In this document: positions 8,321-17,625 of the stretch, piece by piece
Layout of the letters: every line of letters begins with the position of its first letter
Position numbering within the stretch: position 1 is the first letter of the stretch
Assembly (NCBI GenBank): GCA_905235415.1
Contig: CAJOKX010000032.1
Span: 1-37,412 of the forward strand
DNA from: an uncultured Lachnospiraceae bacterium
GTDB taxonomy: Bacteria; Bacillota; Clostridia; Lachnospirales; Lachnospiraceae
Length of the DNA: 37,412 nucleotides
Direction of reading: 5' to 3'
Made by a program: the position numbers and the translations under genes
Notes under the pieces: generated by a model
The model's input: the letters and a program-made list of their open reading frames with translations, nothing else
Database searches by the model: none
Told to the model about the DNA's origin: nothing

Positions 8321-8470
8321 CCGGCCCTGGTCTGATCGTATCAATATGCAAATCCGGCCCTGGTCCGGCCGTATCAATATGAAAATCCGGCCCTGGTCTG
8401 ACCGTATCAATATCAAATCCGGCCCTGATCTGGTCGTATCAATATGCAAATCCGCCCTTGACCTGTGTCT
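8321..8470 (-). repeat. 33-bp tandem repeat array derived from the 3' end of the DUF5702-like gene
   Basis: CCGGCCC/CCGCCC landmarks at 8321, 8354, 8387, 8419 and 8452 (periods 33, 33, 32, 33); unit ~ AATCCGGCCCTGGTCTGAYCGTATCAATATGAA on the + strand. Confidence 0.88.
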
Positions 8471-10040
8471 GAAACGATACGGCCTCCGTTCCGAGAAGCG
8501 CCGCCGGAATCCTCCCGAATGCCGCCGGAATGGACCAGTCAGAGCAGATCGTCATCCCGATCACGCAGTTGTCCGCCCTGAACGACGCCTTTCCCTCCAG
8601 CGCGCGTTCATTCAGCTCAATCAGGTCCAGGGAGCGTTTCTTCAGTCTGGATATGCCGGTCATGTTCAGAAGGATCCTGAGAAAATCCTCATAATTCAGT
8701 CCGCTTCCGCCGCCTGCTGCCACATAGTCCGCCCGCTTCAGATCCGATGCAAGATCAATCAGCCTGTCCAGCGGGACATTCCAGGTCTCTATACTTTTGC
8801 TCAGCGGGACTCTTCCGCCGTGGAACAGAATCCGTACGTCGAACAGGCTCTCCCCGTACGCCCAGGCCAGCAGTACTGCCTGCTTGAACGCTTCCACCAG
8901 AAGCGGTTTCCCGGTCCATCCCACAACAGTCAGCGCAAGCGCCGAGATCTGCGCGTTGCAGGTCGGATTGGATACCAGGAATCCGTAATTCATGCCTTCC
9001 CGGAGGAAAAGAAGGTTCCTGGCGATCTTCTTCAGATTGGCCTCGTCACTGTATTTGCCCGCGATCAGGTACTCCGCCTGATAGCGCAGAATGTCGCTGT
9101 CGAACCGGTCTGAACAGTTGCGGAAATGATCCAGCAGATATTCACAGAACAGAAGGTTATCGGTTCCGGAGCCGCGCGGGGTATCGAGTACAAGCGTCCC
9201 CCGGTTGGCTTTCCTTTTGGACAGCAGGCTCCTGCTGTCCAGTTTCCTGTCAGAGACCCGGCCCTCCCCGAGCACCAGCTCCAGCAGCTCCTGTTTCTGC
9301 AGCTCACTGATCTTCTCAAGCGGATTCTTTTTCTCCCCTTCCTCCTGCGCCTTCTTCAGTTTTTCGGCCTCCTCCCCCTCGGCGATAATCACAATGCCTC
9401 CGGAGTCGTCCGTGCTGCTCTCCATCTCCCCTGTCAGCTCCTGTCTGGCCGAATCGACTTCCCGGTCAAAGGTCTTCATACTTTCACCGCTCGACTTTTG
9501 CTCCGCTTCAAATTCACTCTCCGCCTGCCGGATGTCCTGTGAACTGCTGTACATCGCCTCCAGCTTGCCGAGTGCATTGGCCCAGGCCGTCTGCCGCATA
9601 TATTCCACTGCCTGCTGATAGTAATAATTACCTCCCCTGTCGGTAAGAAGGGCGTATTTTTCGACCTGATGCTGCGATGCGGATATATTCCAGGGATCCA
9701 TGACCAGCCCCGGCAGCTTGCCGCTGATATCCGCCGTCACGTTTTCATTTTCCTTCACATAGCCGCTCAGTTTTGTCTGAAGATACTCCTTTGAAACCTG
9801 ATCTCCTCCCGCGCCCGCATCGACTGCAAAAAGGCCATATTCTTCCAGAAGATCATTGTCATATTCCGAAAAAACAGACCACAGTCCCAAAGTGGATGCA
9901 TTCGCACACGCTGCGCGCGCACCCGCCACACGGACTGCTTCTACGACCGCGCCGGAGATTCCGAGGAACACCACACTGAGCAGGCTGAAAAAAACCGTGA
10001 TGACAGCACGCTGTCTTCGCATACGCCCTCCTTCCTTCAT
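8439..10040 (-). CDS. DUF5702-like Flp/Tad-locus protein
   Basis: RRQRAVITVFFSLLSVVFLGISGAVVEAVRVAGARAACANASTLGLWSVFSEYDNDLLEEYGLFAVD: N-terminal TM then the typical beginning of this family. Confidence 0.75.
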   Translation of the reverse strand: MKEGGRMRRQRAVITVFFSLLSVVFLGISGAVVEAVRVAGARAACANASTLGLWSVFSEYDNDLLEEYGLFAVDAGAGGDQVSKEYLQTKLSGYVKENENVTADISGKLPGLVMDPWNISASQHQVEKYALLTDRGGNYYYQQAVEYMRQTAWANALGKLEAMYSSSQDIRQAESEFEAEQKSSGESMKTFDREVDSARQELTGEMESSTDDSGGIVIIAEGEEAEKLKKAQEEGEKKNPLEKISELQKQELLELVLGEGRVSDRKLDSRSLLSKRKANRGTLVLDTPRGSGTDNLLFCEYLLDHFRNCSDRFDSDILRYQAEYLIAGKYSDEANLKKIARNLLFLREGMNYGFLVSNPTCNAQISALALTVVGWTGKPLLVEAFKQAVLLAWAYGESLFDVRILFHGGRVPLSKSIETWNVPLDRLIDLASDLKRADYVAAGGGSGLNYEDFLRILLNMTGISRLKKRSLDLIELNERALEGKASFRADNCVIGMTICSDWSIPAAFGRIPAALLGTEAVSFQTQVKGGFAY

Positions 10041-10075
10041 TCATTTGCAACAGGAATAATGGACATGGTCAAAGA

Positions 10076-10279
10076 TCAGACGCCTTTGGCATCCTTGGCC
10101 GCCCTGGACAGAACATCCTTGACGATCTGGGTTACCTGAGACTTAAAGATGACCACAAGCGAAATGAGCACGACCAGGATCAGGATGATCTCCACAACGC
10201 CCACGCCCTCCTCATCCGTAATGAGAAGATGCGCTGCCGACGCGCAGGCCTTCCTCAGACGCTTCAACGCTTTCCTCAT
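10076..10279 (-). CDS. Flp1-family type IVb pilin
   Basis: 67 aa MRKALKRLRKACASAAHLLITDEEGVGVVEIILILVVLISLVVIFKSQVTQIVKDVLSRAAKDAKGV; pilin-like hydrophobic segment after EEGVGVVEI. Confidence 0.88.
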   Translation of the reverse strand: MRKALKRLRKACASAAHLLITDEEGVGVVEIILILVVLISLVVIFKSQVTQIVKDVLSRAAKDAKGV

Positions 10280-10893
10280 GGCAAGGTCCTCCTTTCCGCG
10301 TATTTTCCTATGCCATGCCCGGACGGAACGATGGAGAGACCCGGTCAGCTGCTCTGAAACAGCCTCACCGGAACAGAACCCATGCTGCGGCACTGTGCGA
10401 TTCTTCAGATGATATGCCCTGCAGAGCCGGTCGTCCTGCCGGATACAAAGCACCAGCGTAAGAAAGAGCCGCCGCCAGGGTGCAGGAATCAAAGTGACAA
10501 TGAATCTGTGTATAAAAATGAATACATGAAGATATCTCATGTGACAGCCACGTACGCCGGCGGCGTACGCAAGCCTTGCAGCAACAAGAAGCGCTGTGGC
10601 AAACCGAACAGTCTGCCGATTGATTCACATCCGCGAATGTCCCGCTGCGATGTAGTGCCGTTATAGCACAGCACGTTTGGAATTGCACGCAGAAAAAGCA
10701 CGCGGGAATCATTTTCAGAGATATAGACAAAGATCCCGGGCCCAATCTCCCGGATGTTACGTCAGGATTGTGTGATGTTTCCGCTGACAGCAATTGCAGG
10801 CAATTCTTCCACCGAAAAAAGAGAGCCGCTTTTGCCTTGGGGGTTCACACGGGTGATTGACACTGGTGGAGTGTTAAGACCAGGCAGTTCACA

Positions 10894-10922
10894 TTGACAG
10901 GGATGCCTGGATGCACTATAAT
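10894..10922 (+). promoter_or_regulatory. Perfect consensus sigma-A promoter
   Basis: TTGACA (10894-10899), 17-bp spacer, TATAAT (10917-10922). Confidence 0.9.
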
Positions 10923-10988
10923 GCTATTATTCTGAATGATTGTTCAGAGAAAAATAATTCAGAAAAAGACGAGGGGGGGTGCAGAACA

Positions 10989-12359
10989 GTGTTTATTGGA
11001 CGGGAAAAAGAGCTAAAGGCACTTTCGGCCGAGCTTTCATCATGGAAGAAAAAGACTGCCGTTCTTATTTATGGAAAACGCAGAGTGGGTAAATCGACAC
11101 TGATCAATGAGGCAGCGAAGGTTTTTGATGGCATTGTCGTGAACCACCTGTGCGTTACAAGCACCTTTGAAGGGAATCTGGAACTCATTTACAAGAGCGT
11201 GTCTGAGAGCCTGTCTCTCCCCAATCTTCGCTTTGACTCCTTGCTTGCGATGATGGACTACCTCAGGACGCTGGACAAGAAAATTCTGCTGATCATTGAT
11301 GAGTATCCCTGTCTGAAGCAAACGAAAAAGAAAAATGAAGTCGATTCCTATATGCAGGCAGTCATCGACAGGCTTCCCGAAAATGTGAAGCTGATTCTTT
11401 GCGGATCCTACATTACAATCATGAAGGAATTGCTGGCGGAAGAGAATCCGCTATTCGGCAGATTTTCCCTGATCCAGCACATCCACGATTTCGATTACTG
11501 CGACGCTGCAAAATTCTACCCTGACCTTTCGGTACGGGAAAAAGCAGCCTTTTATGGCGTGTTTGGAGGATGCCCGTATGTCCTTGAGAATCTGGAAACA
11601 GACAAGTCTGTAAAGGATAACATTATCCGACTGCTCCTGCCGGAAACGGGGCTCATCAGATCTCACATCGAAAACGTTATGCTGAAGGAGATCCAAAAGA
11701 CCTTTGATGCCAGGATACTGGAGTCCATCGGAAACGGGAAGAAAAAATACACTGAAATAAGAGCTCAATTAGGCAATAATGAGACTGGTTTGCTGGATAA
11801 GCAGCTGAAGATTCTCCTGGACATGGAGACAATCCAGAAGACCGAGCCGATCAATCGCCGGAATGATAAGAAGAAGCAGTTTTATGAAATAACGGACAAC
11901 TTGATGCGGTTCTATTTTTCATTTATCTTCGGGACGGCTGGTACTATAACAAGGATTGGTGAGGAGCAATACTATTCCAGGAACATCGAGGAGAGGCTTG
12001 AACAGTTCATCAGCAGAAGATTTGAAGGAATCGTCCTGCAATACTTCCACAGGATGGCGGTTCAAGGGCAATACCCGGATATTGAGGACTTTGGCTCTTA
12101 TTGGTATGACGATCCGGTAAATAAAACAAACGGAGAATTCGATTGTGTTATTAAGCGTACCGGTAATCAATACGACTTCTATGAGTGTAAATATTTTGAC
12201 AGGCCAATGACGCTCCGGGAGTGTGAGCAGGAGAGGGATCAGCTTCGAAGAATCAAAGGGATGGAAGTGTCCGGCATAGGTTTCGTCTGCTCTGGAGGCT
12301 TTGATTTTGAGATCAAGACGGATTCTATCCTGATCGATGGGAACGCCCTGTATCGATGA
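10989..12359 (+). CDS. AAA ATPase with DUF234/PD-(D/E)XK-like C-terminus
   Basis: P-loop IYGKRRVGKSTLIN, IIDEYP Walker B-like, C-terminal GEFDCVI...YDFYECKYF (D..ExK). GTG start at 10989 after GAGGGGGGG; the ATG at 10911 lies upstream of the promoter -10. Confidence 0.85.
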   Translation: MFIGREKELKALSAELSSWKKKTAVLIYGKRRVGKSTLINEAAKVFDGIVVNHLCVTSTFEGNLELIYKSVSESLSLPNLRFDSLLAMMDYLRTLDKKILLIIDEYPCLKQTKKKNEVDSYMQAVIDRLPENVKLILCGSYITIMKELLAEENPLFGRFSLIQHIHDFDYCDAAKFYPDLSVREKAAFYGVFGGCPYVLENLETDKSVKDNIIRLLLPETGLIRSHIENVMLKEIQKTFDARILESIGNGKKKYTEIRAQLGNNETGLLDKQLKILLDMETIQKTEPINRRNDKKKQFYEITDNLMRFYFSFIFGTAGTITRIGEEQYYSRNIEERLEQFISRRFEGIVLQYFHRMAVQGQYPDIEDFGSYWYDDPVNKTNGEFDCVIKRTGNQYDFYECKYFDRPMTLRECEQERDQLRRIKGMEVSGIGFVCSGGFDFEIKTDSILIDGNALYR

Positions 12360-12529
12360 CAGTCAGGAAGCACCGCTCCCCCTTCCGGGCATAAAAAGCA
12401 GACGCCCCATCAGGGATGTCTGCATATGCCGCGCTCTTCATTTCACGGGATCAAAGAACATATGTGATCCTCTTTATCAGGAGCCCCCACTGCAGCGTTC
12501 CTGTGCATGAACAAAGTATACCCAGGTTA

Positions 12530-12622
12530 TTACTTCCTGCTTTTGAATACAGCTGCCACGATTATAATCATGACTATGGCGCCTCCTACTATAAATGGAT
12601 GGCCTGACATACCAATAAACAT
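12530..12622 (-). CDS. Putative 30-aa single-TM small protein (not in the supplied ORF track)
   Basis: ATGTTTATTGGTATGTCAGGCCATCCATTT... = MFIGMSGHPFIVGGAIVMIIIVAAVFKSRK*, preceded by GGAGG with a 6-nt spacer. Confidence 0.6.
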   Translation of the reverse strand: MFIGMSGHPFIVGGAIVMIIIVAAVFKSRK

Positions 12623-12820
12623 TATTTTCCTCCATTCTTAGCTTGTTCTCTTGTTAACTGATGTAAGCATATCACAGAATTTTTTAATTTTTGATCAGAT
12701 ACGCGTGGATTATCGTTGCTGTGTGCGTATAGAACTATGTTGCAAGACACACAGCAATGAAAAGTGCCATTGCAAAGTGAAAAAAAAACTATTAAATACA
12801 CCTATGGAGGAAATAAAAAA

Positions 12821-13411
12821 ATGATGAAAAAAGGTTTATTGGCAGCAGTTATGATGTGTGTGTTAAGCGCGGCGACTGTTATGTGTGTTCACGCGGAAGA
12901 GGCCCAGACTGAACAGGCAGCAACAGAAGCGACTGGCGCACCTGCGGAATTCAAGTGGGACGAGAAGATGCAGCAGATGTTTACCGCTGACGGATTCGCC
13001 GGTACTATCTATGACGTTGATGCACTCAGCATGCAGATGCTTGTTCCGGAAGGACTGGAGCAGAGACAGCCTACCGACGAGGAGAAAGAGAAGGATACCA
13101 TCCTGGTATTTGAGAATAAAGAGCAGGATCAGAAGATCGAGCTGTTACTTGGTGCCATCGGCGAATGCAAGAATCTTGATGATGTCAAGGCATATCTTGA
13201 AGAAAACATTCCGGGGATCGTGGTAACCCCGACAAAGATCAATGAGTTTGACACACTTGTATACGGCAGCGAAGAAACGAATTCTATGTGCGTACTGATC
13301 GGCGCCGGTGATGCCGGCTTCCTGCGGGTGATCTGCCGTCCGGTCAATGATCCTCAGATGAGCAAGCTGTACTCTTATGTAGCAGCATCCATCCAGGGAA
13401 TCAAAGACTGA
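12821..13411 (+). CDS. Secreted protein of unknown function
   Basis: Signal peptide MMKKGLLAAVMMCVLSAATVMCVHAEE; GGAGG Shine-Dalgarno. Confidence 0.8.
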   Translation: MMKKGLLAAVMMCVLSAATVMCVHAEEAQTEQAATEATGAPAEFKWDEKMQQMFTADGFAGTIYDVDALSMQMLVPEGLEQRQPTDEEKEKDTILVFENKEQDQKIELLLGAIGECKNLDDVKAYLEENIPGIVVTPTKINEFDTLVYGSEETNSMCVLIGAGDAGFLRVICRPVNDPQMSKLYSYVAASIQGIKD

Positions 13412-13432
13412 AACAACTAAAGGTTATTGCAA

Positions 13433-13460
13433 GGGAGGCTCCATTGAGGGGCCTCTCTCT
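13433..13460 (+). terminator. Terminator hairpin
   Basis: GAGGC-TCCATTGAGGG-GCCTC followed by TCTCTTT. Confidence 0.55.
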
Positions 13461-13489
13461 TTACGAATTTTCCATTGCGTGGTAATACG

Positions 13490-13525
13490 AAAAGGTCCGG
13501 GGGGAATCACTCCTCCCGGACCTTT
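13490..13525. terminator. Bidirectional terminator hairpin
   Basis: AAAAGGTCCGGGgggaatcactCCTCCCGGACCTTT between convergent genes. Confidence 0.8.
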
Positions 13526-13573
13526 GTGCTCATCTCAGAAAGATGCTTACACCCTCTGTCCTCGGTGCTCTGT

Positions 13574-15412
13574 TCATTTCTTGCGGAAGATCCGTTTCAG
13601 CGCATAGATCCCCAGCGTCACCCCCACCATCAGCACGATCAGTGCGATGAGCGGCATCCCGGAAGACGTTAAGGGTTTGATATCCGTCTGGCACAGCCGG
13701 CAGCCTCCTGAGAACAGTACACAGGCGATGATGACCAGGATAATGTCGTTGATCTTTTCTCCAAGCTCCCTGACCGTATCCTCATATCCGGTCAGCTCCA
13801 TGTTGATCTTCAGCCTTCCCTTCATGACGTCCGTCAGCGCTTCCGCCGCAAGCTGGGGGATTTGGGACACTTTCTTTCCCACATCCAGGACGCCCTGGCC
13901 AAGGGACATGATCTCCTGTTCCAGACTGAAAGACTTCTTCATGCGGTCCATCAGTTTCTCGGAAATGATATCGAACAGATTCAGTTCGGGGCACAGCTGC
14001 TCCATCACACCCTCTATAGTAAGGAACGAGCGTACCAGCATGGTGAATCTGCCCGGCATCACAATATGATGCTTATCCGCCAGGTCGCAGATCTCGCCCA
14101 GCAGTGCTGAAAAGTCGATGTCGCTCAGAGTGGAAACATTCATATACTTGGCGCTGAACGCCTCGAGGTCTTCCTTCAGTTTATTGCGGTCTGTTCCTGC
14201 AGAACTGGTTCCGATTGACAGAACGCCGTCCGCCATCGCATTTACATCCCCGCGCAGAAGGCCGACGATCAGCTTCTGAAGGGCATTCATATCCGCTTCC
14301 GTAATCTCTCCGACCATTCCGAAGTCGATCCAGTACACCTTGCTGCCGCTGACCATGATATTCCCCTGATGCGGATCCGCATGGAAGATACCGGCGTCAA
14401 ATACCTGATGCAGGTAGCTCTCCAGAATATCCCGTCCGGCCTGCATGGGATCGACCCCCTGTTCGGCGAGCTTCTCAAGCTTGCCGACCGAACAGCCGTC
14501 CACAAAGGTCATGGTGAAAATGCGCTCTGTCGTCAGTTCATCCACCACCGTGGGGCAGGTGACCTTCCCGTCAGTCAGGATCTCTTCCTTGAAGAAGCGC
14601 GTATTTGCAGCTTCGATCCTGAAATCCAGCTCCTCTTTGGTGACTTTTTCAAATTCTTCGATGATGGTCACCAGATCCAGGGCGTCGCCATCCGATTCGC
14701 TGCTGTCTCCTCCGCCAAGCAGTCCGCCCAGACTCTTGAGCAGATCGAAATCCTTCTGCATCATTTCCGCGATCAGCGGGCGCTGCACCTTCGTCACAAC
14801 CTTCGTGCCGTCCAGCAGAACGCCGTAGTGGACCTGGCCGATGGACGCTGCGCCGATCGGCTCATCCCGGAATTCACGATAGATCTCGTCGATCTTCTTC
14901 CCGGTCTCCGACTCAATCACGGCACGTGCAACAGCCGGCTCCAGCGGTTTCACGTTCTGACGCAGTTTCTCCAGCTCCCGGCAGTAACTCTCCGGCAGAA
15001 GATCCACACGGCTGGACATGATCTGACCGATCTTCACATAGGTCGGACCCAGATCCTCCAGCGTCGTCCGAAGCTCCTCCGGTGTGAGCCCGTTTGCATA
15101 GAAATTGTGTTTTGCCAGAACGCCCATCATCTGGGCGGCTCTCTTTTTCTCCTTCTTGTCCTCGCGGATCTGAGGCGCAAGCAGATTCTCCAGCTCCGGC
15201 GTCATCTCCATAGCGGTGTGTTCAAAGCCTTCCTTGCCTGCAGCAAGCGCTCTCTGCAGTTCATCCTTGCTCTTGACCGGAACCTCTCCTGCTTTTTCGG
15301 AGGGCACATCTGCCGCGGCCGCTTCTGCGGTCTCTTCCACCGTCTCATTTGCCAGTACTTCTTCCGTGGTTTCCCCGGACAGTTTCTTTTTACTGTTCTT
15401 CGTATCGGACAT
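13574..15412 (-). CDS. AarF/UbiB/ABC1 atypical kinase
   Basis: GPTYVKIGQIMSSR (KxGQ motif), GAASIGQVH, HADPHQGNIMV...WIDFGMVGE; C-terminal TM. Confidence 0.92.
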   Translation of the reverse strand: MSDTKNSKKKLSGETTEEVLANETVEETAEAAAADVPSEKAGEVPVKSKDELQRALAAGKEGFEHTAMEMTPELENLLAPQIREDKKEKKRAAQMMGVLAKHNFYANGLTPEELRTTLEDLGPTYVKIGQIMSSRVDLLPESYCRELEKLRQNVKPLEPAVARAVIESETGKKIDEIYREFRDEPIGAASIGQVHYGVLLDGTKVVTKVQRPLIAEMMQKDFDLLKSLGGLLGGGDSSESDGDALDLVTIIEEFEKVTKEELDFRIEAANTRFFKEEILTDGKVTCPTVVDELTTERIFTMTFVDGCSVGKLEKLAEQGVDPMQAGRDILESYLHQVFDAGIFHADPHQGNIMVSGSKVYWIDFGMVGEITEADMNALQKLIVGLLRGDVNAMADGVLSIGTSSAGTDRNKLKEDLEAFSAKYMNVSTLSDIDFSALLGEICDLADKHHIVMPGRFTMLVRSFLTIEGVMEQLCPELNLFDIISEKLMDRMKKSFSLEQEIMSLGQGVLDVGKKVSQIPQLAAEALTDVMKGRLKINMELTGYEDTVRELGEKINDIILVIIACVLFSGGCRLCQTDIKPLTSSGMPLIALIVLMVGVTLGIYALKRIFRKK

Positions 15413-15425
15413 CTCTCACCCCTCC

Positions 15426-15974
15426 TTACACGTTCCGAAGCGGCCAGACCAGGATCAGCCGCACGATGCCAACCGCAGACGCGAAGAGGACCGTTCCTCC
15501 GATCACCTTCACAAAGGAATGCGTTGTATCCCACCAGGGATTATTGAGTATGATGATGCCTGCGCCGATCAGCAGCATGCACAGAATAAGCAGAAGCCAC
15601 CACCATTTCTTCCCGGCGCGGCGTGCGTACATCCACGCATGGACTGCGCTGTGCACACCGTCTACAATCAGCAGAATGCCGAAGAACACACTCAATACGA
15701 CCAGTGTATTGTCTCCCGCTGTCAGGACATAGATTCCAAGCAGCATCAGCAGCAGTGCTGCGATAAACAGGATGTAGTCCTTCAGTTTTCTGCTCCCGCC
15801 GATGAAGTCCCACACCATCACGCCGCCCAGCAGCAGCGCGGCATATCCGAGAAGATGGACGAGAATCCCGTCATATTGTTCCGGAATGATCAGAAGAAAA
15901 AGCCCGAGAATCATCATGAGTACGGATGATATGATGATCTGGTGCTTCAGCTTGCCCAGAGCGTCAAAAAGCAT
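15426..15974 (-). CDS. DUF308/HdeD-like membrane protein
   Basis: Paired TM hairpins of HdeD type (LLGYAALLLGGVMVWDFI...LLMLLGIYVLT...VFFGILLIVDGVHSAVHAW). Confidence 0.75.
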   Translation of the reverse strand: MLFDALGKLKHQIIISSVLMMILGLFLLIIPEQYDGILVHLLGYAALLLGGVMVWDFIGGSRKLKDYILFIAALLLMLLGIYVLTAGDNTLVVLSVFFGILLIVDGVHSAVHAWMYARRAGKKWWWLLLILCMLLIGAGIIILNNPWWDTTHSFVKVIGGTVLFASAVGIVRLILVWPLRNV

Positions 15975-16965
15975 ATGTATGTCCTCCTTTTTCTGTTTCG
16001 AAAATGGTTCTGCCGGGCATGAGCGGTTCATACGGATACAGGGCAAACATCCGGTCGGAGGCAATATCGTTCAGTTCCTCCGCCGTATGCATCTCCCCAT
16101 CGCATTCGAGCGCGGTGTATTCCGGATGTTCTTCCAGATACGCCGCCAGCGTATACGGTGAATATGCTTTCGCAAATTCTATGGATTCCAGGCAGTCTTC
16201 CGGCGTGTGGTCCACAGTTTCGCAGAAATCCTGCAGGAATGATTCATAGTCTCCTTCTTCCACAACCTGCGCGTCCAGAGCCGTCAGGCTCCCGTCCTCT
16301 TCTTCCTGAACCGTCATCAGGAGCAGATCCCCGCTGCCGCACAGATAGTGAAGCTGATGTTCCTCATCCTCTGTATAGTTATATTGCATGACATACGCCA
16401 GATACGGAAACTCCTTCGAATAGCCGATCTCTTCGTAAATATTGCCGACATCCATGATCTGTACGTCACCGCTCTCCAGAAGGTCCGCGTTTCTGTCCTG
16501 CATGTACTCTGCCGCCAGTTCTGTTGCCATATTCCCCTGCTCAAGCAGCATTTCTATGTCTATGCCTTCCAGATCTGCCAGGTCTCCAAGATCCACTCCG
16601 TCTCCGAGAAGCTGTCCCAGAACAGGCGTCAGAATCTCTTTCAGCGAATCAAGATCATACGAGCCGTACTCCTCCTTCACCTTGTCGAGTATGCTGCCCG
16701 CCACCTGGGCAATCTCACTGTCTGCTTCTCCCAACTGTTCCTTCAGGGTATCGATCATACCGTCAACGTCCGTTCCCTCCGGAAGTTCCCCTTCCAGAAG
16801 TCCGCCTTCTCCAAACAGCTGATCAGCGATTCCATCCTCCCCCAGTATGGCATCCAGGATCCCGCTTCCTTCCCCGGCCGGCTCTGCCTCAGCCGCCTGA
16901 AGCGGCACCGCCGCAAAGGCTGTCATTGCAAAAATCCCTGCCAGGACCATCATTCTCCGTCTCAT
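15964..16965 (-). CDS. Acidic secreted protein of unknown function
   Basis: Signal peptide MRRRMMVLAGIFAMTAFAAVPLQAAEAE; GGAGG upstream; ends inside the start region of the next gene. Confidence 0.8.
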   Translation of the reverse strand: MRRRMMVLAGIFAMTAFAAVPLQAAEAEPAGEGSGILDAILGEDGIADQLFGEGGLLEGELPEGTDVDGMIDTLKEQLGEADSEIAQVAGSILDKVKEEYGSYDLDSLKEILTPVLGQLLGDGVDLGDLADLEGIDIEMLLEQGNMATELAAEYMQDRNADLLESGDVQIMDVGNIYEEIGYSKEFPYLAYVMQYNYTEDEEHQLHYLCGSGDLLLMTVQEEEDGSLTALDAQVVEEGDYESFLQDFCETVDHTPEDCLESIEFAKAYSPYTLAAYLEEHPEYTALECDGEMHTAEELNDIASDRMFALYPYEPLMPGRTIFETEKGGHTYAF

Positions 16966-17234
16966 ATCTATATCCTCCTTCTGTAATTGAATTGATACCT
17001 GTCTTTTGGAAATAACCCGAATGCAGCCATCTGCTGTCACGGAGCAGTGCTCCGGAAATGCATCTGCCTTCTGCGCATGGCAAAAGCGCTGCATTCGTTT
17101 ACTTACTTTAAATATAAATAATCATACACTACGCAATTGCAAAGGTCTAATAGTTTTTCTGTTTCTGCATCCATCTATGGCATTTTCATCTCGATGCTTA
17201 CGCTGTAAAATGAAAGAAATCGGCAAAGCGTCAT

Positions 17235-17591
17235 GTGGCCGGGCCATTCCGTCCGTACTGCCCAAGCCAAACTGACCGGAGGGGATATTTTGAAGAATAC
17301 AGATTTGAGAACAGAGAAGGCATCTGCCTTCCTTATGCAGGCATGAGCGGGCCTTTTGTCAGAATCGATCTGCATGGTCTCCGGCAGGAGGAGGCCATCC
17401 GGGTGATCGATCAGGCGATTGCGTCTGCCGGTCCTGCGACCTATCAGCTGCAGCTGGTCCACGGCTATCATCGCGGCACAAGCCTGCGCTCCATGATCCA
17501 GGACTGGTACCGGTATGATCCGAAGGTAAAACGCATCATGCCGGGAGACAATCCCGGCATGACAGTGCTTGTATTAAAAGAATTGTACTGA
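17235..17591 (+). CDS. Smr domain protein (start uncertain, possibly 17343)
   Basis: IDLHGLRQEEAIRVIDQAI...LVHGYHRGTSLR: LDxHG and HGxG-like motifs. Confidence 0.8.
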   Translation: MAGPFRPYCPSQTDRRGYFEEYRFENREGICLPYAGMSGPFVRIDLHGLRQEEAIRVIDQAIASAGPATYQLQLVHGYHRGTSLRSMIQDWYRYDPKVKRIMPGDNPGMTVLVLKELY

Positions 17592-17598
17592 GCGATAT

Positions 17599-17624
17599 GG
17601 AAGCCTTCATTTCCGCAGGCTTCT
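17599..17624. terminator. Hairpin between convergent genes
   Basis: GAAGCCT-tcatttccgc-AGGCTTC followed by TCT. Confidence 0.6.
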
Positions 17625-17625
17625 C

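Noticed and set aside
8252-8449. 67-aa-class minus-strand ORF made of DQGRIxILIR repeats
   Set aside because: It is a translation of the 33-bp noncoding array downstream of the DUF5702-like stop; no SD, and one unit carries a 1-bp slip.
10541-10793. Possible remnant of TadC/TadB upstream of the Flp1 pilin
   Set aside because: Translated all supplied frames by eye; none shows TadB/C-like helical motifs, so no pseudogene is claimed.
12416-12607. 63-aa plus-strand ORF
   Set aside because: No SD or convincing composition; the opposite strand holds the better-supported 30-aa ORF.
14369-15547. 392-aa plus-strand ORF antisense to UbiB
   Set aside because: No recognisable domain; the UbiB kinase motifs on the minus strand are unambiguous.
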